Of a stretch of 64,000 nucleotides of DNA, positions 33,148 to 41,288 are shown piece by piece (within the stretch, counting starts at the first letter, position 1; each line of letters starts with the position of its first letter). The translations under genes were made by a program, and so were the position numbers. The notes beneath the pieces are model-generated. The model did no database searches and was not told the DNA's origin. It worked only from the letters and a program-made list of their open reading frames with translations. The stretch is taken from assembly GCF_024519455.1 (NCBI RefSeq), contig NZ_JALJRY010000028.1:1-64000 (forward strand). Reading direction: 5' to 3'. This DNA is from Streptomyces sp. STR69 (GTDB lineage: Bacteria > Actinomycetota > Actinomycetes > Streptomycetales > Streptomycetaceae).

Positions 33148-33474
33148 GTGCCGACCTACCAGTACCAGTGCACCGAGTGCGGCGAGGGCCTTGAAGCGGT
33201 CCAGAAGTTCACCGACGACGCGCTGACCGAGTGCCCCAATTGCGGTGGCCGCCTGAAGAAGGTGTTCTCCGCGGTCGGCATTGTCTTCAAGGGCTCCGGC
33301 TTCTACCGGAACGACAGCCGCGGCTCCTCGTCGAGCAGCTCGCCGGCCACCTCGAAGCCGTCGACGTCCTCGGACGCGAAGCCGTCCACCCCGTCGACCG
33401 CTCCCTCGTCCTCGGACTCCAAGTCGAAGTCGTCGAGCTCGGGCTCCTCGACCGGCAGCAGCTCCGCCGCTTAG
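33148..33474 (+). CDS. FmdB-type zinc-ribbon protein, probable redox-regulated chaperone Ruc
   Basis: A 108-residue protein. The N-terminal zinc ribbon has Cys8, Cys11, Cys29 and Cys32 (YQCTECG ... ECPNCGG), followed by KKVFSAVGIVFKGSGFYRND. The last 60 residues are a disordered Ser/Pro/Thr/Lys tail. This layout matches M. tuberculosis Rv0991c (Ruc), which becomes an active chaperone when its zinc-bound cysteines are oxidised and works with Hsp70. Rv0991c is also close to cyclo-ligase, galU, moeA, rimJ and glpR. The GTG start follows AGGAGG. SigR and HrcA signals directly upstream fit a chaperone induced by thiol oxidation and heat. Confidence 0.88.
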   Translation: MPTYQYQCTECGEGLEAVQKFTDDALTECPNCGGRLKKVFSAVGIVFKGSGFYRNDSRGSSSSSSPATSKPSTSSDAKPSTPSTAPSSSDSKSKSSSSGSSTGSSSAA

Positions 33475-33498
33475 ACCGCGCAGGACTTCTCGACCGCG

Positions 33499-33528
33499 GG
33501 ACCCTGTCGTCGCACGACGACAGGGTCC
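33499..33528 (+). terminator. Terminator after ruc
   Basis: GGACCCTGTCGTC and GACGACAGGGTCC form a perfect 13-bp stem with a 4-nt loop, 25 bp past the ruc stop. A short T run (GTTTTCC) follows. Confidence 0.88.
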
Positions 33529-33542
33529 TCGGTGTTTTCCGA

Positions 33543-33591
33543 GCCGGTTTCTACGCCGGTTCCTGTACCGATTCCTGAGCCGGTTCCTGCG
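33543..33591. repeat. Short degenerate tandem repeat (GCCGGTTCCTG-like)
   Basis: Four imperfect copies of a 12-14 bp unit, GCCGGTTTCTAC, GCCGGTTCCTGTAC, CGATTCCTGA and GCCGGTTCCTGCG, lie between the ruc terminator and the mtnP promoter region. They could be binding sites or slippage products. Confidence 0.55.
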
Positions 33592-33620
33592 TCTTTTCGG
33601 CGGCGGCTAGTGTGCTGGTC

Positions 33621-34454
33621 ATGGCGAACGCAGAGATCGGCGTAATCGGCGGCTCCGGCTTCTACTCGTTCCTGGACGACGTGACCGAGATCCAGGTGGA
33701 CACGCCCTACGGGCCACCCAGTGACTCCCTCTTCCTCGGCGAGATCGCCGGCCGGCGGGTCGCGTTCCTGCCCCGGCACGGGCGCGGCCACCATCTGCCG
33801 CCGCACCGCATCAACTACCGGGCCAACCTCTGGGCATTGCGCTCCGTGGGTGTGCGCCAGGTCCTCGGTCCGTGCGCGGTGGGCGGGCTGCGCCCCGAGT
33901 ACGGGCCGGGCACGCTGCTGGTGCCGGACCAGCTGGTGGACCGTACGAAGTCCCGGGCGGCGACGTACTTCGACGGACTGCCGCTGCCCGGCGGCACGGT
34001 GCCGAACGTGGTGCACGTGTCCCTGGCCGACCCCTACTGCCCGACCGGCCGGGCGACGGCGCTGAAGGCGGCGCGCGGGCAGGACTGGGAACCGGTCGAC
34101 GGCGGCACGCTCGTGGTGGTCGAGGGGCCGCGCTTCTCGACCCGCGCCGAATCCCTCTGGCACCAGGCCCAGGGCTGGTCCGTGGTCGGCATGACCGGCC
34201 ACCCCGAGGCGCCGCTCGCCCGTGAACTGGAACTCTGCTACTCCTCGTTGACCCTGGTCACCGACCTCGACGCGGGCGCCGAGACCGGCGAGGGCGTCTC
34301 CCACGACGAGGTGCTGCAGGTGTTCGCGGCCAACGTGGACCGGCTGCGGGGCGTGCTGTTCGACACGGTGGCCGCGCTGCCGGAGAACGGGGCACGGGAC
34401 TGCCTGTGCGCGAACGCGCTGGGCGGGATGGATCCCGGGTTCGAGCTGCCGTAG
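33621..34454 (+). CDS. S-methyl-5'-thioadenosine phosphorylase
   Basis: A 277-residue purine nucleoside phosphorylase of the MTAP type, which releases adenine and methylthioribose-1-phosphate in methionine salvage. Visible motifs are IGVIGGSGFYSF, PRHGRGHHLPPHRINYRANLWAL, GPRFSTRAES and VGMTGHPEAPLARE. In the mycobacterial enzymes this region decides between methylthioadenosine and methylthioinosine, which I cannot settle here. The ATG at 33621 has no Shine-Dalgarno sequence but a TAGTGT box about 7 nt upstream, so the message may be leaderless. Confidence 0.9.
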   Translation: MANAEIGVIGGSGFYSFLDDVTEIQVDTPYGPPSDSLFLGEIAGRRVAFLPRHGRGHHLPPHRINYRANLWALRSVGVRQVLGPCAVGGLRPEYGPGTLLVPDQLVDRTKSRAATYFDGLPLPGGTVPNVVHVSLADPYCPTGRATALKAARGQDWEPVDGGTLVVVEGPRFSTRAESLWHQAQGWSVVGMTGHPEAPLARELELCYSSLTLVTDLDAGAETGEGVSHDEVLQVFAANVDRLRGVLFDTVAALPENGARDCLCANALGGMDPGFELP

Positions 34455-34622
34455 CAGGGGATCGTGGGGAGGGGACGGTGAAGGGTTCCCTGCTGCGGAA
34501 CTTCCCGTTCGGGTGAGGGAGTTGTCCACAACCGGCGGGTAGTACACGGGCTTCGGCGGACCGCGACGAATTCCCGCATCGTGGGACCGCAAACCGATCC
34601 CTCGTCGCAGGCGGTGGTCCAC

Positions 34623-35192
34623 ATGTCCCTCTCCCCTCCTGGCTCTCCCCTCATCTCCCCTCCCTTTCCGCGCCCGTTGGGCACCGATGCTCCGGCCACG
34701 TGCGAGGTGCCGCACTTCGCGCCGGTGCGGGTGCGCGGCTGCTGGTACCAACTGCGCCGGCTGCTACGGCACCGGAGGCGGGCCGTGGCCGCCGGGCTCG
34801 CGGTGACAGCGGTCGCCCTCGTGGCGGCCGGCCCACGCGATGCGACGCAGGCGCGGCACGGCGACCGGCCCCGCGGGCATCCGGTGGCCGATCCGGTACG
34901 GCAACACCGCCGGGCGGTCGAGTGGGTGTCGGCGCCGGTGCGGATCGCCGACGCCGGTACGGTCCGGCTGCTGCGGTCCGGCGACCGGGTCGATGTGATC
35001 GCGGCACAGGACACGGCGGCGGGCGGTGACGCCGAAGTGGTCGCGCGCGGGGCGCGGGTGACGAAGGTGCCCGAGCCGCTCGACGAGGCGGCTGGCAGCG
35101 GGGCGTTGGTGGTGCTCTCGGTACCGCGTGCCACGGCGGCGCGGCTGGCCGGTGCGAGTGCCACGGCGAGGCTGGCGGTGACGATGTGTTGA
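34623..35192 (+). CDS. CpaB/RcpC-like SAF-domain membrane protein
   Basis: A 189-residue protein with one transmembrane helix (about 55-72, RRAVAAGLAVTAVALVAAG). Its extracytoplasmic C-terminal domain (TVRLLRSGDRVDVIAAQD ... ALVVLSVPRATAARLAG) resembles the RcpC/CpaB domain of Flp/Tad pilus assembly proteins. The full SAF domain normally preceding it is shortened. No tad genes are nearby, so it is an orphan. The start is uncertain, and an upstream start at 34581 in the same frame is possible. The family call rests on motif similarity only. Confidence 0.7.
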   Translation: MSLSPPGSPLISPPFPRPLGTDAPATCEVPHFAPVRVRGCWYQLRRLLRHRRRAVAAGLAVTAVALVAAGPRDATQARHGDRPRGHPVADPVRQHRRAVEWVSAPVRIADAGTVRLLRSGDRVDVIAAQDTAAGGDAEVVARGARVTKVPEPLDEAAGSGALVVLSVPRATAARLAGASATARLAVTMC

Positions 35193-35351
35193 GCCGCGCT
35201 CTCCGTGTCGTGAGCCGCGCGTTCCGGCGCCTGTGCGAATTCGTGTCAAGTCCCTCGTTCGAGCTACCGAATTGGACACGGCGGCCACGCCTTGACGTAG
35301 GTTGCGGAGCTGTTCGTTCCACACCGTGCACGTGCGAGAAGAGGCTCCGAG

Positions 35352-35813
35352 TTGAGCGAGAAGAAGAAGGAACTGGGCGTCTGGCAGGGGTTCAAGACCT
35401 TCCTGATGCGCGGGAACGTCGTCGATCTGGCAGTCGCGGTGGTCATCGGCGCCGCCTTCACGAACATCGTCAACTCGGTGGTGAAGGGGCTCATCAACCC
35501 GCTCGTCGGCGCGATCGGCACGCAGAACCTCGACAGCTACAGCTCGTGCCTGAGCGACAGTTGCTCGGGCGACAAGGGCATCCAGCTGATGTGGGGCTCG
35601 GTCCTGGGCGCCGCCCTCAGCTTCGTGATCACCGCGGCGGTGGTCTACTTCCTGATGGTCCTGCCCATGTCGAAGTACCTGGCCCGGCAGGAGGCCCAGC
35701 GCAGGGCCAAGGAGGGCACGCACGAGGTCATCGAGATCACCGAGCTGGAGGTCCTCAAGGAGATCCGCGACGCGCTGGTCGCCCAGCGCGGCGACGGACA
35801 CCGGGAGCCGTAG
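35352..35813 (+). CDS. Large-conductance mechanosensitive channel MscL
   Basis: A 153-residue MscL. The first helix contains FLMRGNVVDLAVAVVIGAAF, the conserved pore-lining sequence. The loop SYSSCLSDSCSG has two Cys that could form a disulfide on the outside. The second helix is near 80-105 and a charged cytoplasmic helix ends the protein. It opens on membrane tension to relieve hypoosmotic shock. The start is a TTG at 35352 with GAGG 7 nt upstream. The stop codon lies inside the first unit of the 30-bp tandem repeat. Confidence 0.95.
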   Translation: MSEKKKELGVWQGFKTFLMRGNVVDLAVAVVIGAAFTNIVNSVVKGLINPLVGAIGTQNLDSYSSCLSDSCSGDKGIQLMWGSVLGAALSFVITAAVVYFLMVLPMSKYLARQEAQRRAKEGTHEVIEITELEVLKEIRDALVAQRGDGHREP

Positions 35814-35950
35814 CCGACGGCTCGGATGTACCAGGAGCCGTAGCCGGCGGCTCAGACGTATCGGGAGCCGTAGTCGGCGGCTCAGACGTATCGGGAGCCG
35901 TAGCCGGCGGCTCAGACGTATCGGGAGCCGTAGCCGGCGGCTCAGATGTG
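35801..35950. repeat. Five tandem copies of a 30-bp unit between mscL and a convergent small gene
   Basis: Units start at 35801, 35831, 35861, 35891 and 35921. The last three are nearly identical and the first two carry two to four changes. The first unit holds the mscL stop and the last holds the stop of the small minus-strand gene. Read on the minus strand, the unit would encode a decapeptide, TSEPPATAPD. Each unit contains the internal palindrome AGCCGTAGCCGGCGGCT-like core. Confidence 0.93.
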
Positions 35951-36121
35951 GTGGGGCGGCTTCTCGTCGAGGAAGCGCTTGAGATCGGCGGGGCTGTCGC
36001 CCTCGGCCCGCTCGCCCCACCCACGATCCGTGTCGTCCGAGGAGGGCCGGGTCAACGGGTCGTCGAAGACCAACGCAGGCTTCGGACTGCTCGGATCGCG
36101 CGGCTCGGGGGCGGTACTCAT
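35942..36121 (-). CDS. Conserved small protein convergent with mscL, function unknown
   Basis: A 59-residue acidic soluble protein beginning MSTAPEPRDPSSPKPALVFD and ending SPADLKRFLDEKPPHHI. GAGG precedes the ATG at 36121 by 3-4 nt. Codon use is typical of real genes here. A small protein of this kind beside mscL is familiar from Streptomyces, but I cannot name a family. Its stop codon is inside the last 30-bp repeat unit. Confidence 0.75.
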   Translation of the reverse strand: MSTAPEPRDPSSPKPALVFDDPLTRPSSDDTDRGWGERAEGDSPADLKRFLDEKPPHHI

Positions 36122-36233
36122 ACCTCAAGGGTACGGCCGAGGGGGCGTCTGACGGCGCCGCGGGCCAACCCGTCGGTCCCGGCCGACCCGGCCGCCCCTG
36201 AAATCCGGCACGTAATCTGCTGTGCTTGTGCGC

Positions 36234-37436
36234 ATGACGTCCGAGATTCCAAGACCCCTGCGCCCGCTCACCGCCCGCGGCCGAGACGAACCGCACCGGG
36301 TCGCCTCGCCGCTGGAGCTCTTCTTCGACCTGTGTTTCGTCGTGGCCATCGCACAGGTGGGCGTCCAACTGGCGCACGCCGTGGCCGAGGGGCACGTGGG
36401 GGAGGGCGTCCTCAGCTACGCGATGCAGTTCTTCGCGATCTGGTGGGCCTGGATGAATTTCTCCTGGTTTGCCTCGGCGTACGACAACGACGACGTGCTC
36501 TACCGGGTCGTCACCCTGGTGCAGATCTCCGGCGTCCTGGTCCTCGCGGCCGGGGTCTCACGGGCCTTCGAGCAGCACGACTACCTGGTGGTCTGGCTCG
36601 GCTACGTGATCATGCGGTTGGCGATGGCCACGCAGTGGCTGCGGGCGGCACGGACCGCCGCCGGGCCGGAGCGGACGATGGCATTGCGGTACGCGGGCGG
36701 CGTGCTGCTCTGCATGGTCGGCTGGACGGGTCTGGTGGTCCTGCCGGAACCGGCCCGGGGCTGGGTGTTCCTCGTGATGGTGATCGCCGAGATGTGCGTG
36801 CCGCGCTACGCGGAGAAAGACTTCCCTACGCCGTGGCATCCGCACCACATCTCGGAACGGTACGGGCTGTTCACGATCATCGTGCTGGGCGAGACGATCG
36901 CGGCGGCCACGGTCGCCGTGAAGTCGGGGGTGGACGAGCACGACGCGCTGGGCGAGCTGCTGCCCATCGCGGCGGGTGGGCTGCTGATCGTGTTCGCCGC
37001 CTGGTGGATCTACTTCGTGGTGCCGATCCACGGCCATCTCCGGTCCAGCCAGCAGGCGTTCCTGTGGGGTTACGGCCACTATCTGATCTTCGCGTCGGCG
37101 GCCACGATCGGCGCCGGCCTGGAGGTGGCGGTGACGGAGGCCATCGGCAAGGCGCACATCTCCACGTCGGCCGCGTCCGCCGCGGTGACGCTGCCGACGG
37201 CGCTGTACCTGCTCAGCGTGTGGGCGCTGCACGCTCGTCACTACAAGGTGGGCGTCGCCCAGCAACTGGTGCTTCCCGTGGCTGCGTTGCTGGTGATCTG
37301 CTGCACCTTCCTGGGCTCCTGGGCGGTGCTCGCGGCGGGCCTGGTGTCGGCGCTGACGGTGGCGGTCGGCACGACCCTGACCGCACTCACGGCCGGCGAG
37401 AAGAGCGGGGCCGAGGCGACGGCGTCGGTGGGCTGA
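36234..37436 (+). CDS. Low temperature requirement protein A (LtrA) family membrane protein
   Basis: A 400-residue protein with about 10-11 transmembrane helices. It starts with the conserved LtrA block ASPLELFFDLCFVVAIAQVG and contains NFSWFASAYDNDDVLYR and HHISERYGLFTIIVLGETI, all typical of the family. The family name comes from a Listeria mutant unable to grow in the cold, and the biochemical role is unknown. I chose the ATG at 36234. A TAATCT box 17 nt upstream may be its -10. Another ATG-class start four codons earlier is possible. Confidence 0.9.
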   Translation: MTSEIPRPLRPLTARGRDEPHRVASPLELFFDLCFVVAIAQVGVQLAHAVAEGHVGEGVLSYAMQFFAIWWAWMNFSWFASAYDNDDVLYRVVTLVQISGVLVLAAGVSRAFEQHDYLVVWLGYVIMRLAMATQWLRAARTAAGPERTMALRYAGGVLLCMVGWTGLVVLPEPARGWVFLVMVIAEMCVPRYAEKDFPTPWHPHHISERYGLFTIIVLGETIAAATVAVKSGVDEHDALGELLPIAAGGLLIVFAAWWIYFVVPIHGHLRSSQQAFLWGYGHYLIFASAATIGAGLEVAVTEAIGKAHISTSAASAAVTLPTALYLLSVWALHARHYKVGVAQQLVLPVAALLVICCTFLGSWAVLAAGLVSALTVAVGTTLTALTAGEKSGAEATASVG

Positions 37437-37564
37437 CCGGCGCCCGCAACCGGCCGACCACCAGCGGAACAACCCCCCACACCCGGCCGACCAGCACCCC
37501 AACAACTACCCCCACCGCACCGCCGGTCCCCGAATCCGCCGCACGCTGCGTGAGACTGGGCTCC

Positions 37565-38593
37565 ATGACAGTAGACGCATTGACGGACGTGGCCGGGGTG
37601 CGGGTGGGCCATGCGACGCGGTCGGGGGACGGTTGGCTCAGCGGCACGACCGTGGTGCTCGCGCCGGAGGGCGGGGCGGTGGCCGCCGTGGACGTGCGCG
37701 GCGGCGGACCCGGCACCAAGGAGACCGACGCACTCGATCCGCGCAACGTGGTGCAGCGCGTCGAGGCGATCGTGCTGACCGGCGGCAGCGCGTACGGGCT
37801 GGACGCCGCGTCCGGGGTGATGGCCTGGCTGGAGGAGCAGGGGCGCGGGGTGCGGGTGGGCGTCGAACCGACGCATGTCGTGCCGGTGGTGCCCGCGGCC
37901 TGTGTCTTCGACCTGGGGCGGGGCGGCGACTTCAGGGCCAGGCCGGACGCGGCCACCGGGCGGGCCGCGGTGGAGGCCGCCGCGATCAGCGGGCCGGGGG
38001 TGCGGGTGCGCGAGGGGTGCGTGGGCGCCGGTACGGGCGCCGCGGTCGGGCCGATGAAGTGCGGCGTCGGGACCGCGAGCATCGTGCTGGAGTCGGGGAT
38101 CACGGTGGCGGCGCTGGTGGTGGCCAACGCGGCGGGGTCGGTGACGGATCCCGAAACGGGCGTCCTGTACGGGGAGTTGTTCCAGGGGCGCGTGACGTAT
38201 CCGGAGGCGCACGTCCATGAGGCCGCGCGCCGGCGCCTCGCCGAGACCGCCGCGAAGAACGCCGCTCCCCTGCTGAACACCACGCTCGCGGTGGTCGCCA
38301 CCGACGCGGATCTGTCCAAGGCGCAGGCGCAGAAGCTGGCCGGCACCGCGCACGACGGCATCGCGCGTGCCGTACGGCCGGTGCATCTGCTGAACGACGG
38401 GGACACGGTGTTCGCGCTGGCCACGGGGGCCCGCCCGCTCGACGCCGAACGCCCCCTCGCCCTGAACGACATCCTCGCGGCCGGCGCGGACGTGGTGACC
38501 CGGGCGATCGTGCGCGCGGTGCGGGCCGCCGAGTCGGTGGACGGGCCGGGCGGGGCGTGGCCGTCGTACGAGGAGTTGTACGGGAGGCGATAG
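37565..38593 (+). CDS. P1 (DmpA/BapA) family aminopeptidase
   Basis: A 342-residue Ntn-type autoprocessing peptidase. Conserved glycine-rich loops (VRVGHATR, GGGPGTKETD, LTGGSAYGLDAASGV) are followed by GVGTASIVLESG. The cleavage/nucleophile region LLNTTLAVVATDA has Thr239 after Asn238 as the likely N-terminal nucleophile of the small subunit. Family members release N-terminal D- or L-amino acids or beta-amino acids. It has no signal peptide. The ATG at 37565 is preceded by 128 bp of non-coding DNA after LtrA. Confidence 0.88.
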   Translation: MTVDALTDVAGVRVGHATRSGDGWLSGTTVVLAPEGGAVAAVDVRGGGPGTKETDALDPRNVVQRVEAIVLTGGSAYGLDAASGVMAWLEEQGRGVRVGVEPTHVVPVVPAACVFDLGRGGDFRARPDAATGRAAVEAAAISGPGVRVREGCVGAGTGAAVGPMKCGVGTASIVLESGITVAALVVANAAGSVTDPETGVLYGELFQGRVTYPEAHVHEAARRRLAETAAKNAAPLLNTTLAVVATDADLSKAQAQKLAGTAHDGIARAVRPVHLLNDGDTVFALATGARPLDAERPLALNDILAAGADVVTRAIVRAVRAAESVDGPGGAWPSYEELYGRR

Positions 38594-38793
38594 GGGGCCT
38601 GTGGCGGTGGGCATCCGGTGTTTCCGGGGATCCGTCCCGGTGTTTGTCGCGGTTCTGTCACCGGATGGCGTTCGTGGGGAACGGCGGGAACCCGTGTGGG
38701 GGTTGGGGCGCTCTTTGTCCACGCATCGCAGCGGATCACGCAACACACATCACCACTGCGCATTTCGCACACCACACGAACCTGGAGCAGCCC

Positions 38794-40020
38794 GTGACAA
38801 CGCCGGACATAGCAGCGCGGCGCGTACTGGGGGCCATCGCCGCCCTGGTGGTCGGCACCCTCACCCTCAGCGCGTGCGGCGGCAACGCCAGTGCGGACAC
38901 CGATACCAGCGGGAAGGGCGGCGGCGGGACGTCCGCCAAGACGTCCACCGCGAAGATCGTCATCTCGGCGAAGGACGGTTCGACGAACGCGTCCATCAAC
39001 GCGACGGGCGTGCAGGTCAGCAACGGCAAGCTGACCGACGTGAAGATGACGGTGGCCGGTTCGGGGCAGGCCGTGGAGGGCGTGGTCTCCGCGAACGGCG
39101 GGAGCTGGAAGCCGAAGGAGCAGTTGGAGCGCGGTACGAAGTACCAGATCTCGGCGACCGCGAAGGACGCGAGCGGCAAGACCTCCGCGGCCAACTCGAT
39201 CTTCACGACGGTCAGTTCGAGCAACAGCTTCATAGGGACGTACACGCCGGACAACGGGACGACGGTCGGTGTGGGGATGCCGGTGTCGTTCACCTTCGAC
39301 AAGGTGATCGGCGACAAGAAGGCCGTGCAGTCGCACATCACGGTCACGTCCAGCAGCGGGCAGCAGGTCGTGGGGCACTGGTTCGGGGCGCAGCGGCTCG
39401 ACTTCCGGCCGCAGGAGTACTGGAAGGCCGGTTCCAAGGTCACGATGAAGATCGACCTGGACGGTGTGGAGGGCGCGAACGGCGTCTACGGCGTGCAGAA
39501 GAAGACGGTGACCTTCACCGTCGGCCGTTCGCAGGTCTCCACGGTCGATGTGAACACGCAGACCATGACGGTGGTGCGGGACGGTCAGACCCTCAAGTCG
39601 TTGCCGATCTCCTCTGGCAGCCCGGAACACACCACGTACAACGGGCAGATGGTGATCTCCGAGAAGTTCACGCAGACCCGGATGAACAGCCAGACGGTCG
39701 GTCTGGGTGGCGAGTACGACATCCCGGACGTGCCGCACGCGATGCGGCTGACCTCGTCGGGGACGTTCATCCACGGCAACTACTGGTACAACAAGGCCAA
39801 TCCGCCCTTCGGCCAGACCGGCACCAGTCACGGCTGTGTGGGGCTCGCGGACGTGCAGGGCGCGCAGGGTGCCACGAACGCCAAGTGGTTCTACGACAAC
39901 TCCCTCATCGGGGACGTCGTGATCGTGAAGAACTCCCCCGACAAGACGGTCGCCCCGGACAACGGGCTCAACGGCTGGAACCTGGCGTGGAGCGAGTGGA
40001 CCGCCGGAAGTGCCGCCTGA
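38794..40020 (+). CDS. L,D-transpeptidase lipoprotein
   Basis: A 408-residue lipoprotein with lipobox LSAC (Cys28) after a short hydrophobic signal. Two Ig-like domains span about 50-250. The YkuD catalytic domain follows, with His327 (FIHGNYW) and the SHGC motif, His346 and Cys348. It makes 3-3 crosslinks between diaminopimelate residues in peptidoglycan, outside the membrane. The GTG at 38794 has GGAG 6 nt upstream. Upstream in-frame starts would destroy the signal peptide. It ends at a strong terminator. Confidence 0.93.
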   Translation: MTTPDIAARRVLGAIAALVVGTLTLSACGGNASADTDTSGKGGGGTSAKTSTAKIVISAKDGSTNASINATGVQVSNGKLTDVKMTVAGSGQAVEGVVSANGGSWKPKEQLERGTKYQISATAKDASGKTSAANSIFTTVSSSNSFIGTYTPDNGTTVGVGMPVSFTFDKVIGDKKAVQSHITVTSSSGQQVVGHWFGAQRLDFRPQEYWKAGSKVTMKIDLDGVEGANGVYGVQKKTVTFTVGRSQVSTVDVNTQTMTVVRDGQTLKSLPISSGSPEHTTYNGQMVISEKFTQTRMNSQTVGLGGEYDIPDVPHAMRLTSSGTFIHGNYWYNKANPPFGQTGTSHGCVGLADVQGAQGATNAKWFYDNSLIGDVVIVKNSPDKTVAPDNGLNGWNLAWSEWTAGSAA

Positions 40021-40042
40021 CCGGCAGGTTTTGACGGATCTT

Positions 40043-40073
40043 CGGGCCGCGCGGGAACATCTCGCGCGGCCCG
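40043..40073 (+). terminator. Terminator after the L,D-transpeptidase gene
   Basis: CGGGCCGCGCG (40043-40053) and CGCGCGGCCCG (40063-40073) form an 11-bp perfect stem with a 9-nt loop. GCGTTTTCC follows, giving a short T tract. Confidence 0.88.
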
Positions 40074-40177
40074 CGCGTTTTCCGGTCATACGTTTTCTCG
40101 GTTCCTGGGCACGATGTCCGACCGAGGGGCTACGGTATGCACCCACAAGGTGACATGCAGCAACGCCGGGAGAAGCC

Positions 40178-40927
40178 TTGAGCGTTCCGTACGACACGGC
40201 AGCGTACGAACCACCCGAGTCGCACGAGTCTCCGGAGGAGCACCTCGCGCGACTGCTCGGCCGTGCCCTGAACTCCTTCGAGCTGCCGGACGAGACGATA
40301 CGGCTGGTCCTGGACTGCGCGCTGGCATACGACAGTTCGCTGCACTCCGCGCATCACTGCGCGGGTCTGCACCGGGAGACGTACCGGCACACGTGGCTGC
40401 TCAGTGACGGTTCGGCGCTGACCCTGTGGGAGCTCGTCCACAACACCGTGCTGGGCCGTGAGGCGCAGCACGAGGTGTATGTCGACGAGGAGGAGTTGCG
40501 CACGGCGACCGCGCGCCTGCCGATGCCGCCGGACACGACGGACTTCGAACTCCCGGTGCTGGTGCACCTGTCACCGATCCCGGAGCCCCGGCACGCCTAT
40601 CTGGCGGACAACTCGGCGGACCACGCGCGCCGCTTATTGCGCCGCGCGGAGAACGCGGACCGGCCGGACGAGGAGACGGCGGCGCTGCTGGCGACGGCGT
40701 TCGCGCACCAGATCATCCAGGCCTTCGGCCGCCCCTACCGAGCGGGCCGCGCGGCGGTCTGCTTCTCGCTCTACGAGCACGCGTTCCTGCTGCCCGACGG
40801 CGCGGAGATCTCCCTGTGGGAGGTCGAGCACACGGCCACGCCGGACGGCCGTCACATGTGCGAGGTGTACGTCAGCGAGGATGCGGCCCGCGACGCGATG
40901 GAGCGGCGGGCGGCGCAGTTCTCCTGA
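40178..40927 (+). CDS. DUF6227 family protein containing a TTA codon
   Basis: A 249-residue soluble protein of the Streptomyces DUF6227 family, function unknown. The two halves are related: HTWLLSDGSALTLWELVHNT ... HEVYVDEEELRTA matches HAFLLPDGAEISLWEVEHTA ... CEVYVSEDAARDA, so it arose by internal duplication. Codon 153 (40634-40636) is TTA, the rare leucine codon read by the bldA tRNA, and I saw no other TTA codon among the genes of this window. The TTG start at 40178 follows CGGGAGAAG. Translation should therefore depend on bldA and be delayed to development. Confidence 0.85.
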   Translation: MSVPYDTAAYEPPESHESPEEHLARLLGRALNSFELPDETIRLVLDCALAYDSSLHSAHHCAGLHRETYRHTWLLSDGSALTLWELVHNTVLGREAQHEVYVDEEELRTATARLPMPPDTTDFELPVLVHLSPIPEPRHAYLADNSADHARRLLRRAENADRPDEETAALLATAFAHQIIQAFGRPYRAGRAAVCFSLYEHAFLLPDGAEISLWEVEHTATPDGRHMCEVYVSEDAARDAMERRAAQFS

Positions 40928-40940
40928 GGCGGGGCGAGTG

Positions 40941-41195
40941 TCAGCGCCCGTCGCCGAGCTGTCGTACGAGACCCGCGAAGGCGTCGCGTTCCGCGGGGGT
41001 CAGTTCGACGGACTCCAGGTGGGGGGCGGTGTCGCGCCGGCCCGGGAGGCCGTGGAGCGGGTGGGCCGCGTGCCACACGGTGGGCTCGACGAGGGCGCGG
41101 CGCAGGATGCGTGTCAGGCCGAGCACCCAGGCGACGGTCGCCAGGGCGAGAACGGCCACACCGGTCAGCTGGAGGATCGAGAGGTGCTCAGGCAT
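40941..41195 (-). CDS. Small single-pass membrane protein, function unknown
   Basis: An 84-residue protein. A transmembrane helix lies at about residues 8-30 (LQLTGVAVLALATVAWVLGL) and a soluble C-terminal part contains ELTPAERDAFAGLVRQLGDG. I do not recognise a family. The ATG at 41195 is better than the upstream frame, which is not hydrophobic. It converges with the DUF6227 gene (13 bp between stops) and sits downstream of the fru terminator. Confidence 0.65.
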   Translation of the reverse strand: MPEHLSILQLTGVAVLALATVAWVLGLTRILRRALVEPTVWHAAHPLHGLPGRRDTAPHLESVELTPAERDAFAGLVRQLGDGR

Positions 41196-41211
41196 GCGTT
41201 CCAGTAGACAC

Positions 41212-41241
41212 CACGGTCCGGGACCGTGGTCCCGGACCGTG
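41212..41241 (-). terminator. Terminator of the fru operon
   Basis: CACGGTCCGGGAC and GTCCCGGACCGTG form a perfect 13-bp stem with loop CGTG, starting 48 bp after the fruA stop. There is no T tract, as is common in Streptomyces. Confidence 0.85.
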
Positions 41242-41288
41242 ATGAATCTCGCAGTTGCCGTGAACACCTCACGGTCGCCCAAAAGCGG

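Noticed and set aside
35801..35950. CRISPR array
   Set aside because: The 30-bp units are directly adjacent with no variable spacers, and no cas genes are present.
35755..36024. Minus-strand frame with a repeated TSEPPATAPD decapeptide
   Set aside because: It runs through the 30-bp DNA repeats into the mscL end and lacks a credible start. The real small gene is in another frame at 35942-36121.
35186..38593. A single 1135-residue plus-strand protein across mscL, LtrA and the P1 peptidase
   Set aside because: Only its last 342 residues are protein-like (P1 peptidase). The rest is a shadow of mscL and LtrA.
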